A stretch of DNA of 64,000 nt from Vibrio mediterranei (GTDB lineage Bacteria > Pseudomonadota > Gammaproteobacteria > Enterobacterales > Vibrionaceae). The notes beneath the pieces were generated by a model, which was given only the letters and a program-made list of their open reading frames with translations, searched no databases and was not told the DNA's origin. Location of the stretch: NCBI RefSeq assembly GCF_900088415.1, contig NZ_FLLQ01000002.1, positions 620,001 to 684,000 on the forward strand. The letters run 5' to 3'. Positions 16,936 to 25,488 of this stretch are shown here, in pieces. The position numbers were made by a program, and so were the translations under genes. Within the stretch, counting starts at the first letter, position 1. Every line of letters starts with the position of its first letter.

Positions 16936-17391
16936 TTAACGAGAATGGATAAACCGATATTGAAGGTTACTGTCCTGCCATCCGGCTAAGCGTCGACTGT
17001 CTGAAAACAAGTAACTTCGTGGCGTGTAACGGGCTCCCCAGCAAGTAGTTATCAGACATGCGAACGCGGCAACGACAAGCAGCCACGGCAGGACTTCTTT
17101 TGAGGCTGGCTGTGCTTTGGGAATAGGTATTCGAAACGTCGAGCTGCGCAGCAACTGGTTATCATTAGCAAGGTCAGGAGTACGATCAGGAGTGATGACC
17201 GTCGCTTGATATTGAGGCAAATCCACTTCCATAGCATTAACGATCCCGCCCAACAGCAGTATCGGTAACAAGGTCGCAATCAGTGGAAAAAGCTCAATGA
17301 GTCGCTTCAAAGAAAAAGCCCAGTAGTGGAATCTGCTTATATGTACTGCTATCCATGCTAAAAAGCAATCTTTGTTATCACTAGACGACAA
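16936..17391 (-). CDS. Hypothetical membrane protein
   Basis: 151 residues with an apparent TTG start at 17391. Two hydrophobic segments (LFPLIATLLPILLLGGIVNA and VLPWLLVVAAFACLITTC) flank a polar loop. No family recognised. It is upstream of the DedA gene on the same strand, 56 bp away, and could be the first gene of a three-gene unit with DedA and RodA. Confidence 0.5.
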   Translation of the reverse strand: MSSSDNKDCFLAWIAVHISRFHYWAFSLKRLIELFPLIATLLPILLLGGIVNAMEVDLPQYQATVITPDRTPDLANDNQLLRSSTFRIPIPKAQPASKEVLPWLLVVAAFACLITTCWGARYTPRSYLFSDSRRLAGWQDSNLQYRFIHSR

Positions 17392-17589
17392 TACACCCAG
17401 TTAACTCTCTATTTTCGATAGCTTATTTTTCATCAGATCCAATTGCGTGAAATCTTCGTACCTGATATTTATCCACTCATTGAAATATGGCATTTCCTGC
17501 ATATTGCTCTATAACTACGAGTAATGGTTTTGCACACACTCAATGGCTGGGCAGTCACACTGTCTCGACCTGGTTTCTAAGGAATCAAT

Positions 17590-17988
17590 ATGAAAAAAAT
17601 CCCTCTTGCTATCATTACCTCACTCATTCTTTCAACCTCTGCTTTCGCTGCTCAAAGCACGATTAATCAAGAAGCTATGGAAACGACAACGGGTGGGTTT
17701 CAAGGACCGTCAGCAGAAGACTCTTTAAACACTGTTCAGGAAATCATGGATGCGGGCTGGTTAACCGACGGTAACAAGGTCACCATCGTGGGCTATTTGG
17801 TAAAATCAATGGGTCATGAAGTGTATATGTTTAAAGATGATACTGGTGAAATGCCGGTAGAAATCGACGCCGACCAATGGGCAGGACAAACCATCACGCC
17901 AAAAGACAAAGTAAAAATCTATGGCGAGATTGAAAAAGGTGACAGTGATGTTGCTGTAGAGGCGGAATCAATTCGAATTATCAAGTAG
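17590..17988 (+). CDS. YgiW/YdeI-type periplasmic OB-fold (BOF) stress protein
   Basis: 132 residues with a signal peptide (MKKIPLAIITSLILSTSAFA). The BOF domain is recognisable: GGFQGPSAEDSLNTVQEIMD, NKVTIVGYLVKSMGHEVYMF, then DDTGEMPVEIDADQWAG and DKVKIYGEIEKGDSDVAVEA. Family members (YgiW/VisP, YdeI) bind peptidoglycan or small ligands and support stress tolerance. A strong terminator follows, so the gene is monocistronic. Confidence 0.9.
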   Translation: MKKIPLAIITSLILSTSAFAAQSTINQEAMETTTGGFQGPSAEDSLNTVQEIMDAGWLTDGNKVTIVGYLVKSMGHEVYMFKDDTGEMPVEIDADQWAGQTITPKDKVKIYGEIEKGDSDVAVEAESIRIIK

Positions 17989-18018
17989 TCCGTCTAATAC
18001 ATGAATCTTTACGTACTC

Positions 18019-18052
18019 AGCGCCGATGTACATCGGCGCTATTTATTTTCCT
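18019..18052 (+). terminator. Terminator after BOF gene
   Basis: AGCGCCGATG-TA-CATCGGCGCT (perfect 10-bp stem, 18019-18040) followed by ATTTATTTTCC. Confidence 0.85.
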
Positions 18053-18160
18053 TTTAAATAAAACACTTGCTCGACAGCGCACTCCTTATCATCTCCCCTT
18101 CTTATCTCAGTACATCTCTGTTCTAATCCACTTATCTCAACGATAAAAGAGAACCGAACC

Positions 18161-18877
18161 ATGTTTGAATACAGTCAAAAACTCATTTCTGCACTCGATA
18201 CACTTTTTAAAGCCAATCAATCTCAGATTACTCAATCTTCTCAGCTTTTCGCTGATGCTATTGTCGGCGATAACATGATTCACATCCTTGGCACCGGACA
18301 TTCGCATATGGTGGGGTTGGAAGGCTTTATCCGAGCTGGAGGGCTTGGTAATGTGAATGCCATCTTAGATTCAACCGTACTGACTTCAGATGGTGCCTTG
18401 CGAGGTTCAAAGCTCGAAAAGCTAGAAGGTCTTGCGCAGATCTTATGGGAGGAGCAGAACATTTCGAGTGGTGACGTCATCATGGTGGTATCAAACTCGG
18501 GAAGAAATGCGCTACCGGTCGAATTTGCTCAGTTAGCTAAGCAAAAAGGTCACCCTGTGATCGCTATTACCTCCGTCACCCAATCGTCTCAATACCCGAG
18601 CCGCCATAGCTCTGGATTAAAGCTGATGGACATCGCTGATATCGTGTTAGATAACCAAGTTCCAAGTGGCGATGGTCTATGCGAAATCAACCAACGCGTT
18701 ACTGGTGCCTTTTCAAGCATCTCCGGTATGGCGCTGGTCAATACTATTACCACCGAGGCGCAAAAGCTTGCACTCGAGAAGGGGGTAGAGCCGCTGATAT
18801 TCTCAAGTCAGAATGTCGACGGATTTAACAATGATGATGTCTATGCGCACTTTAAAGGTCGCCTCAAGTCCATGTAA
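18161..18877 (+). CDS. SIS-domain sugar-phosphate-binding protein
   Basis: 238 residues forming a single SIS domain: MIHILGTGHSHMVGLEGFIR, then GDVIMVVSNSGRNALPVEFA and HPVIAITS. The pattern matches the UPF0309-type SIS proteins, which resemble the isomerase or GckR-like sugar-phosphate binders. The conserved GTGHSH and SNSGRN loops bind the phosphate. No sugar kinase, PTS or N-acetylglucosamine gene is adjacent, so the substrate is open. Confidence 0.85.
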   Translation: MFEYSQKLISALDTLFKANQSQITQSSQLFADAIVGDNMIHILGTGHSHMVGLEGFIRAGGLGNVNAILDSTVLTSDGALRGSKLEKLEGLAQILWEEQNISSGDVIMVVSNSGRNALPVEFAQLAKQKGHPVIAITSVTQSSQYPSRHSSGLKLMDIADIVLDNQVPSGDGLCEINQRVTGAFSSISGMALVNTITTEAQKLALEKGVEPLIFSSQNVDGFNNDDVYAHFKGRLKSM

Positions 18878-19067
18878 TACGGCGTCACATAGTCTATTTT
18901 GTCGAGAAGAAACCAACTCACTAATACATTCAAGCCACTGATGAAAAACAATAAATTACAAGACTTGACGATATAGTTATGTAAAATGACCGCACCTATA
19001 TAAAAAGTTAGCACCAAGACTAACTCGCCTTAGGTATATCAGAATAACAATATAAAAAGGTATCAGT

Positions 19068-19433
19068 ATGAATCGAGTTATTCATGTGCCCGCTCACTTT
19101 TGTGAAGTCGGCAAGCATGAAGCTGTCGACTATAGTGACACGCCTGTTTGGACCAAAACGGGTTACTCTAAGTCTGTCATTGACAGCGTTCGCCTCACAG
19201 AAGATCTTCAAAAAGCCGTAGAAACTCTTAACCACGACGGCTATGAAGTGATTTCGATTACACCCATTACCAGTGGTGACTATGATTTTAAAGCGCTCCT
19301 GGAGCCGGGAGGACGTGGTGATAGCGGATATGGCGGCTACGGTTATGGCTATGGCTTTAGCTATACCCAAGGGCTTATCGTCACCGCCAAACGTATTTCA
19401 AGTAATCAAGCACCGACACCCAAACCATACTAG
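19068..19433 (+). CDS. Hypothetical protein with Gly/Tyr-rich loop
   Basis: 121 residues starting MNRVIHVPAHFCEVGKHEAV. The middle (LQKAVETLNHDGYEVISITP) resembles a small alpha/beta domain seen in proteins of the DUF4177-like type, followed by a low-complexity GRGDSGYGGYGYGYGFSYTQ insertion before the last strand (GLIVTAKRI). No signal peptide. Function unknown. Confidence 0.6.
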   Translation: MNRVIHVPAHFCEVGKHEAVDYSDTPVWTKTGYSKSVIDSVRLTEDLQKAVETLNHDGYEVISITPITSGDYDFKALLEPGGRGDSGYGGYGYGYGFSYTQGLIVTAKRISSNQAPTPKPY

Positions 19434-19453
19434 TCATCTCAACTAGGTGAAAG

Positions 19454-19481
19454 CAGCCTCTGTTTATCGTAGGCTGTTTTG
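19454..19481 (+). terminator. Terminator after Gly/Tyr-rich gene
   Basis: CAGCCT (19454-19459) pairs with AGGCTG (19471-19476), followed by TTTTGCTC. Confidence 0.6.
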
Positions 19482-19627
19482 CTCACTCGCCACCAAGCAC
19501 GTCGCATTGAGAGTTTTCACTTCAACTCTGTACTAGCAAATACTCGCTCAGTGAGAAAGTAGATTTTTAAAGCACGCGAGTTATCAGATACTTAGCCTCG
19601 TATATTCCATGCTATGAGTAACACTTG

Positions 19628-20713
19628 GTGAAGAAAGCGCTTCTTATCTCAGTACTGCTGTTATTTGGCTGTGCTAACCACACGAATCCTCCTGGATCTT
19701 CCACATCATCGAACACCCAAAAGCAAGTCATCAATCAACTTTTAAACTACGTGGCAGGTCAAGCCAAAGAAAAGTGGGGAGAGGACGAGTTTGTTCAGGC
19801 AGGTAAGCATCGCTACGTGAAATACCTAGACGGCTACCGAACACGAGCGCATATCGATTTTGACCGCGGGAAAATTTACGTATCCACGCTGTCTCAAAGT
19901 CACTCAAAACAACATCTGCAAAAAGCCATTGTACAAACGCTACTGATGCCGGCCGACCCAGAACATGCTGAGCTGTTTTCCGACAAACAAGTAGTTCTAA
20001 AGGGAAAGCCTTTTCTACTTGGTCAAGTACTCGACCATGATGGTAAGCCGATTGAATGGCAGTGGCGAGCCAATCGTTACGCCAAACATTTGATCGCTAC
20101 CCAACTGCGCACCAAGCCAATTAAAAATGGCAACGCTTACTATGTCGAGATCTCTATGACGGACGATCACTTGCAGCAGCGCGAGTATCAATACGCGGAG
20201 CTGATCCAAAGCGCGGCAAAACGTTATGGCTTATCTGAAGATCTCATTTACTCGATCATAAAAACCGAAAGCAGCTTTAACCCATACGCGGTGAGTCACG
20301 CAGGTGCTTACGGTCTTATGCAGGTTATTCCAAAAACCGCAGGAGCGGACGTGTTCAATTTGGTCAAAAACAAACCCGGCATACCTACCAAAGAGTACCT
20401 TTTTGATCCTGCTAATAATATTGATACGGGCGCTGCCTATTTTTACATCCTAAAGAATCGTTACTTACGCGATGTAAAGCACCCTACATCTCTCCATTTC
20501 AGCATGATTTCGGCCTATAACGGTGGAACTGGTGGGGTACTGGCGACATTTGATAAAGATAGGAAACGAGCGATGAACAAATTAAACCAGATGGAACCAA
20601 AGCAAGTTTATACCGCTCTCACCACACAACATCCGAAAGATGAAGCGCGGCGCTATTTGCAAAAAGTTTTGTATTTTCAGAAGGACTTTAATGAGAATGT
20701 GTTAACCAAATAA
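19628..20713 (+). CDS. mltC: MltC-like membrane-bound lytic murein transglycosylase
   Basis: 361 residues from GTG 19628 (TTG 19625 is also possible). Lipoprotein signal KKALLISVLLLFGCANHTNP with Cys near residue 15. An N-terminal MltC-type domain (~30-170; HRYVKYLDGYRTRAHIDFDR, KAIVQTLLMPADPEHAELFS) precedes the SLT lysozyme-like domain: IKTESSFNPYAVSHAGAYGL contains the catalytic Glu, then MQVIPKTAG and SAYNGGTGGV. It cleaves glycan strands to 1,6-anhydro ends. The usual mutY-yggX-mltC neighbourhood is absent, so this may be a second copy. Confidence 0.85.
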   Translation: MKKALLISVLLLFGCANHTNPPGSSTSSNTQKQVINQLLNYVAGQAKEKWGEDEFVQAGKHRYVKYLDGYRTRAHIDFDRGKIYVSTLSQSHSKQHLQKAIVQTLLMPADPEHAELFSDKQVVLKGKPFLLGQVLDHDGKPIEWQWRANRYAKHLIATQLRTKPIKNGNAYYVEISMTDDHLQQREYQYAELIQSAAKRYGLSEDLIYSIIKTESSFNPYAVSHAGAYGLMQVIPKTAGADVFNLVKNKPGIPTKEYLFDPANNIDTGAAYFYILKNRYLRDVKHPTSLHFSMISAYNGGTGGVLATFDKDRKRAMNKLNQMEPKQVYTALTTQHPKDEARRYLQKVLYFQKDFNENVLTK

Positions 20714-21043
20714 CGCTCTTTCTTACAACATTACTTAGTCTGCTCAACAAACGATCATAAGATTAACAAACCTATATTATTCATACAGTTAAAAATGAAA
20801 AATTAAAGAAAAAGGACACTGATACTTACAATATTTGTGTCCGAATTTTCTAGCAGTCCACGACCAGACTGATATGATCATCGCAAACCAATGAACCTCC
20901 AATTTTCGACATCCTATTTGTTGGTTAATAAGGCCTATCAGACTCAGCATCTAATAGGCCTTTTAGTTTTTGAGAGCTAGAATCGTAAGGGTTAATGAGT
21001 CACCAAAAACGCCTGTTTTGCTAGCTCTCTAACGATAATCCGA
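20714..21043. other. Intergenic region with a possible small transcript
   Basis: Between mltC and the convergent DUF3360 gene. It contains a GGACAC...GTGTCC hairpin (about 20814-20841) followed by GAATTTTC, and a strong terminator at 20930-20970. The terminator lies more than 200 bp past mltC, so either a long 3' UTR or a small RNA starting near 20780-20840 is possible. Confidence 0.3.
20930..20970 (+). terminator. Terminator
   Basis: AAGGCCTAT (20930-20938) pairs with ATAGGCCTT (20954-20962), followed by TTAGTTTTTG. Confidence 0.75.
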
Positions 21044-22504
21044 TTAACCGCCAATGAGTGCAGGAATACCTGGTAGTTGACCAACGACCGCCAGCGAACC
21101 TACACAAACTACAAATGCCAATCCCGGAATCAGATACTTATCTTTAGCGGATAGTTCTTTTGCTCTCTCTCTATCACCGATAAAGCCCATGTTATCTAGC
21201 AGCATGGTAGTGGCCCATCCAAATACAGGATTAACAAACGCACAAGAGAAAATACAGATGCCAGCACTGAGTGAATCTTTGTGCTTATGAATCATCTGCA
21301 TCCCTGCTTCAAGCAAAGGTAGGAAAACACCAACAATCAAAGCAACACGAAGTACCGGTTCCCACATCGCCAGATCCATTGGATAACCTAATACAGACGC
21401 TAAGATACACAAGATGCCAGTTAACAGTGCCCCTCCTGGAATCGGGCGTTTGGCGATAGCAGCAGGTATCATGTAAGTTCCCCAAGATGAGGCAAGATTT
21501 CCTCCTCCTAACAATGCCCCCACTCCTTGACGAATTGACGCACCCATCATGGTATCGTCAACATTCATCAATACACCTTTGGCATCTTTTGGATAGTTCA
21601 GCTCTTGGAACACTCGGTGACCAAGATAATCTGGCGACCACATTGCCACTGCTAACAAAGCAAAAGGAGTCACAGCAATATAGTGCTCAAGTGTAGGCCA
21701 GCCTAGTTGCCATCCCGTATCTTCACCCCACCAGTAGAAAGGACTCAAGTGCGGCAAGCCAGGCTCTGTCGTAAACGCAAACTCTGCCCCCATAATGAAT
21801 GCTACAATCCCTGCTAATGCCGAGCAGAGAGGAATCGCTAACCAACGTTTATTGACCTTGGCAAGGTAAGCGTAGACCAACACGGTAATCCCAATTACTG
21901 CAAAAGAGATATAGCCATGTCCACTACTCGCAGCCCAAGCCTCAGTTTTATTAATCTGACTAATTAAACCAACCGCACCTAAATAAATCAGCAACCCTCC
22001 CCGAACACCGACTCCGGTGAGCGCCATCAATTTCGACCCTCCTTTGGTAAAGGCGAGAATCAACCCGAATAGACACACCATAAGACCCAATGCCAACGGA
22101 TGCCCACCAGCCGCTGCAATGAGGGGAATCAAAGGTATCATCGGTCCATGTGTACCAGCTAAGTTGGCATTGGGGTTCAGAATGGCCGAGAACAAAATAA
22201 CAAACAACGCACCCGCAATGAGCAGTTCATAACGAACATTTTCCGCAACAAACTCAGGGGACAGCCCAAACTGAGCTGCAAATGCGGCAACCATTGCGGT
22301 CACCATGACCACTTTACCTATGGTTGCTGCAATAGCAGGTACCCAATCTTCTATCTCAACACTGTAATCACGAAAGGGTAAGTGGATCCCCCAACGACGA
22401 AAGCTCATGATTCTTAGATCGTGGTCTAAAAACTCTTCCCTGCTTTCAAACTCCTGCGCTTTTCGGCGCATGTCCCTATAAAACGTCTTACTACTTCCAG
22501 ACAT
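21044..22504 (-). CDS. DUF3360 family permease
   Basis: 486 residues with about 11-12 hydrophobic segments after a ~60-residue cytoplasmic N-terminus (MSGSSKTFYRDMRRKAQEFE). The sequence (ILNPNANLAGTHGPMIPLIP, GGHPLALGLMVCLFGLILAF) matches the DUF3360 family known from Vibrio and relatives. The NPNANLAGTHGP segment recalls the substrate loop of SulP/xanthine-type 14-span carriers, so an anion or nucleobase transporter is plausible. Substrate unknown. Confidence 0.78.
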   Translation of the reverse strand: MSGSSKTFYRDMRRKAQEFESREEFLDHDLRIMSFRRWGIHLPFRDYSVEIEDWVPAIAATIGKVVMVTAMVAAFAAQFGLSPEFVAENVRYELLIAGALFVILFSAILNPNANLAGTHGPMIPLIPLIAAAGGHPLALGLMVCLFGLILAFTKGGSKLMALTGVGVRGGLLIYLGAVGLISQINKTEAWAASSGHGYISFAVIGITVLVYAYLAKVNKRWLAIPLCSALAGIVAFIMGAEFAFTTEPGLPHLSPFYWWGEDTGWQLGWPTLEHYIAVTPFALLAVAMWSPDYLGHRVFQELNYPKDAKGVLMNVDDTMMGASIRQGVGALLGGGNLASSWGTYMIPAAIAKRPIPGGALLTGILCILASVLGYPMDLAMWEPVLRVALIVGVFLPLLEAGMQMIHKHKDSLSAGICIFSCAFVNPVFGWATTMLLDNMGFIGDRERAKELSAKDKYLIPGLAFVVCVGSLAVVGQLPGIPALIGG

Positions 22505-22879
22505 ACATCTCTTTCCTTATTGAGCATGAGGTCGCCCACCTGAAAAAAGTACATTCAACTTACGCTTGGTATATCAACCTTCAATTGATACGAGACGACA
22601 TCCCAGCCGCTACCTAGCTTCTTCTTTTTGCGCCAGAAGAGTGAATCTACTGTTTGGGTTCCTCATTGGTGATAGTTAAAAAGCTCATGCGTTTTAACTG
22701 AATCCCTGTAACAACAATGGACAAAATGTAAGCAAAATTTACGACCTGTTTTTTGATTTGAATTAGCGTGAAGCCACTCTTAAAGCGGTAAGGTAGTGTT
22801 TTTGCAGTAGTTGTGACGAAGTGCACAATGAAATACTTTGTGTATCTTGTTGAAATGAAACAGATTTAATAGGGAGTCT
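22505..22879. other. Divergent promoter region
   Basis: 375 bp between the divergent DUF3360 and Cache-PAS-DUF294 genes. No hairpin of note and no coding frame I would support. It presumably holds both promoters; AATAGGGAG (22867-22875) is the ribosome site of the right-hand gene. Confidence 0.35.
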
Positions 22880-25429
22880 ATGAAGATATCGGAGCATGCT
22901 AATCGAACCGAAAAGCTGTATGGAATAAGAGCAGAAGATATTCATAAATGGATTGATGGCTTTTTTGACCACGACCGATTTGAGCATGCATTAAGCAAGG
23001 GCCGCGTCGCTAATAATGACCCCTACGATCACCGACAGTTTCGTCACTGCAAGGAAGCCTTAGCAGAGGCATATTCAGAGTTTGAAGGGAAATACAGCAG
23101 GCAAACTATCCGAGACGTATTCGAGGCTCATATCCGTGACGATTATGACGGATACCTCCCTTCGAGAGCCGACTTCAAAAACGACACATTTAAAGCCAAA
23201 TACCACGAAGCACGTGAATCAGAAGAGTTACGCGCTGTGCTTAGCGCCAATGAACTCGCTGAGTACTTTGATGGTTTACACGCAAGTAGGCAAGAGAGTA
23301 ATCGACTCTTTTCACGCTTTAGCTTGCGGATTGTTGCCCCATCTATAGTGGCACTAGTTCTGTTTGTATGCGCTACTTTTTTCATGGTTTTGCCATTTGT
23401 CGAAGAGTCGATGATGAATCAAAAACGGCAAATGTTAGAAGAGTTGACATCGTCAGCCGTTAGCATTGTTGATAGCTATATTGACCTCGAAAAGCGTGAT
23501 GTCTTAACTTTGGAAGAGGCTCAATCTCGAGCAGCTACAGAAATTGCAGCCATGCGATATGGTACTGATAATAAAGATTATTTTTTTATTATAGACTTCC
23601 ATCCTAACATGATTATGCACCCGTATCGACGAGATTTAACGGGTCAAGACCTCACTGATTATCAAGACAAAGATGGTGTCGCGATTTTTGTCGAATTTAC
23701 TAAGTTGGTCGCCGCTAAACAGCATGGTTTTCTCGAATATCTCTGGCAATGGAACGACCGCACTAATACCACAGCGCCTAAGCTGACCTACGTGCAAGGG
23801 GTCGACGACTGGCAATGGATTATCGGAACAGGAGTCTATTTTGACGATGTTCAACAAGGGATTGATGATCTAAAGCACACATTAATGAAGATTTTTTCGG
23901 TCATTTTCTTCGGGCTTTTGGTTTGCCTCGGATTTATCTTATCGCAGAGCAAAGCGATAGAAAATCGCAAAAAAAGAGCTGAGTTAGCACTACATGAGGC
24001 GAAAGACCGCTATAGAGCATTGGTTGAGTCATCAAACGAGGGTTATATCTTGGAAACTGAAGGCAAGATAGTCTATTCCAATGATTGCCTGCAAAGAATA
24101 ACAGGATACAGCGAAACGGAATTACAAGATCACTCTATTTGGAGCCAGCTCTTTCCTGAAAGTCCGCAAAATGTGCACGTACTCCAACACTTACTAGCAC
24201 TGTTTAACAACGCCGTAGAACCTAATGAGTTCGAAGCACAGCTCCTCACTAAGAGTGGTAACATCGTCGACATTATCTTCAGCTCATCAAGAATTTTTCT
24301 ATCTGAAAAGCAAGGTCATGTTCTGTCGTTCCGTCCAATCACACGTAAAATCTATAGTGGAAGCTTTGGACTTATTGAACAGGTTAGTCACTATCAAGAG
24401 CTAAGCAGTCAAATCGTCAGAGACATCGAGCAAAGTCAATCTCAAGGCCAAACGGTTGAAGCACTCAATCAACTGGCTGAGCTGATTCGAGAGATGATTC
24501 AAACGGGTTCTCGTCCCGAAATTTTGCGTCGCACTATTGGCACTGCTTACGACGCCGCTATCCGTCGATTTATCGAGTTAACCATTGATGAGCTCGGCGA
24601 ACCACCTGTGCCGTTTTCTTTTATTTCTTTCGGCAGTAATGCACGCCATGATATGACGCTTTTTTCTGACCAAGACAATGCAATCGTCTTTGAAACGCCA
24701 GATACCGCTGACCTAAAAAGCGTGAGACGTTACTTTTTGCATTTGGCGGAAAGTGTCTGTGCCAAGCTAGATCAAGCTGGATATCGCTATTGTGAAGGGC
24801 TCATCATGGCCTCAAATCATCAGTGGTGCCTTAGCCAAAAAGAATGGAATGACAATTTCAGCCAGTGGATTCAATATGCCACCCCTAAGTCGATACTGGA
24901 GCTGAACGTCTTTTTTGATATTCGCTCCACCTATGGTGACGAACGTTTGGTCAATGCTATCCAAGATCATATTCAGGTCTTGCTCAAACAATATCCTGGA
25001 TTTATGTCGGTTTATGCCAAAAACTGTTTAGCACACAAAGTACCTGTTACCCTAACCAAGCAGATAAAGACTGAAAGACAGCAAGGACAACTGACACTTA
25101 ATCTAAAAGAGTGCTTACGACCTATGGAAATTTTCTGTCGGCTATATGCCCTAAAACATGATATTCGTGAGAGCAATACTGTCTATCGACTAAAGCAATT
25201 GGCGACAAAGCATGAAATTGATGCCCTCGCTCTTCGAGAAATGCTCTATGTTTTCGACCATATCTGGCAATTGCGCTTCATGAATCAGATTATTGAATAT
25301 TCAGATCTGCGTAAGATCAACGACCAGATAGTATTACAAGACCTCACACCTATAGAACAACAGCACTTACAAAGCGTTCTTAACCGCATCGCTATCTTCC
25401 ATCAAAAAGTACAACAAGATTTCCTATAA
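22880..25429 (+). CDS. Membrane sensor: Cache - PAS - DUF294 nucleotidyltransferase
   Basis: 849 residues. 1-145: cytoplasmic charged domain of unknown type (EDIHKWIDGFFDHDRFEHAL). ~151-173: first membrane span. ~180-330: periplasmic single Cache domain (MRYGTDNKDYFFIIDFHPNM, MHPYRRDLTGQDLTDYQDKD, TYVQGVDDWQWIIGTGVYFD). ~336-355: second span. ~370-490: PAS (YRALVESSNEGYILETEGKI). ~520-690: DUF294-type nucleotidyltransferase with GSNARHDMTLFSDQDNAIVF (G585-S586, D597, D599), the Pol-beta-like metal-binding signature. ~700-849: DUF294 C-terminal domain (FCRLYALKHDIRESNTVYRL). DUF294 proteins are normally soluble with CBS and cyclic-nucleotide domains; here the input is an extracellular Cache. 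Reaction unknown. It may act in one pathway with the GGDEF-EAL gene 59 bp downstream. Confidence 0.85.
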   Translation: MKISEHANRTEKLYGIRAEDIHKWIDGFFDHDRFEHALSKGRVANNDPYDHRQFRHCKEALAEAYSEFEGKYSRQTIRDVFEAHIRDDYDGYLPSRADFKNDTFKAKYHEARESEELRAVLSANELAEYFDGLHASRQESNRLFSRFSLRIVAPSIVALVLFVCATFFMVLPFVEESMMNQKRQMLEELTSSAVSIVDSYIDLEKRDVLTLEEAQSRAATEIAAMRYGTDNKDYFFIIDFHPNMIMHPYRRDLTGQDLTDYQDKDGVAIFVEFTKLVAAKQHGFLEYLWQWNDRTNTTAPKLTYVQGVDDWQWIIGTGVYFDDVQQGIDDLKHTLMKIFSVIFFGLLVCLGFILSQSKAIENRKKRAELALHEAKDRYRALVESSNEGYILETEGKIVYSNDCLQRITGYSETELQDHSIWSQLFPESPQNVHVLQHLLALFNNAVEPNEFEAQLLTKSGNIVDIIFSSSRIFLSEKQGHVLSFRPITRKIYSGSFGLIEQVSHYQELSSQIVRDIEQSQSQGQTVEALNQLAELIREMIQTGSRPEILRRTIGTAYDAAIRRFIELTIDELGEPPVPFSFISFGSNARHDMTLFSDQDNAIVFETPDTADLKSVRRYFLHLAESVCAKLDQAGYRYCEGLIMASNHQWCLSQKEWNDNFSQWIQYATPKSILELNVFFDIRSTYGDERLVNAIQDHIQVLLKQYPGFMSVYAKNCLAHKVPVTLTKQIKTERQQGQLTLNLKECLRPMEIFCRLYALKHDIRESNTVYRLKQLATKHEIDALALREMLYVFDHIWQLRFMNQIIEYSDLRKINDQIVLQDLTPIEQQHLQSVLNRIAIFHQKVQQDFL

Positions 25430-25488
25430 CTCCCCTTGGTTAGTCTAGTTTTTTCGCTTCATCTGAATAACCTACTAGACTAACCCCT

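Noticed and set aside
19020..19370. 116-codon minus-strand frame
   Set aside because: Antisense to the plus-strand gene at 19068-19433, which has the better start context and terminator.
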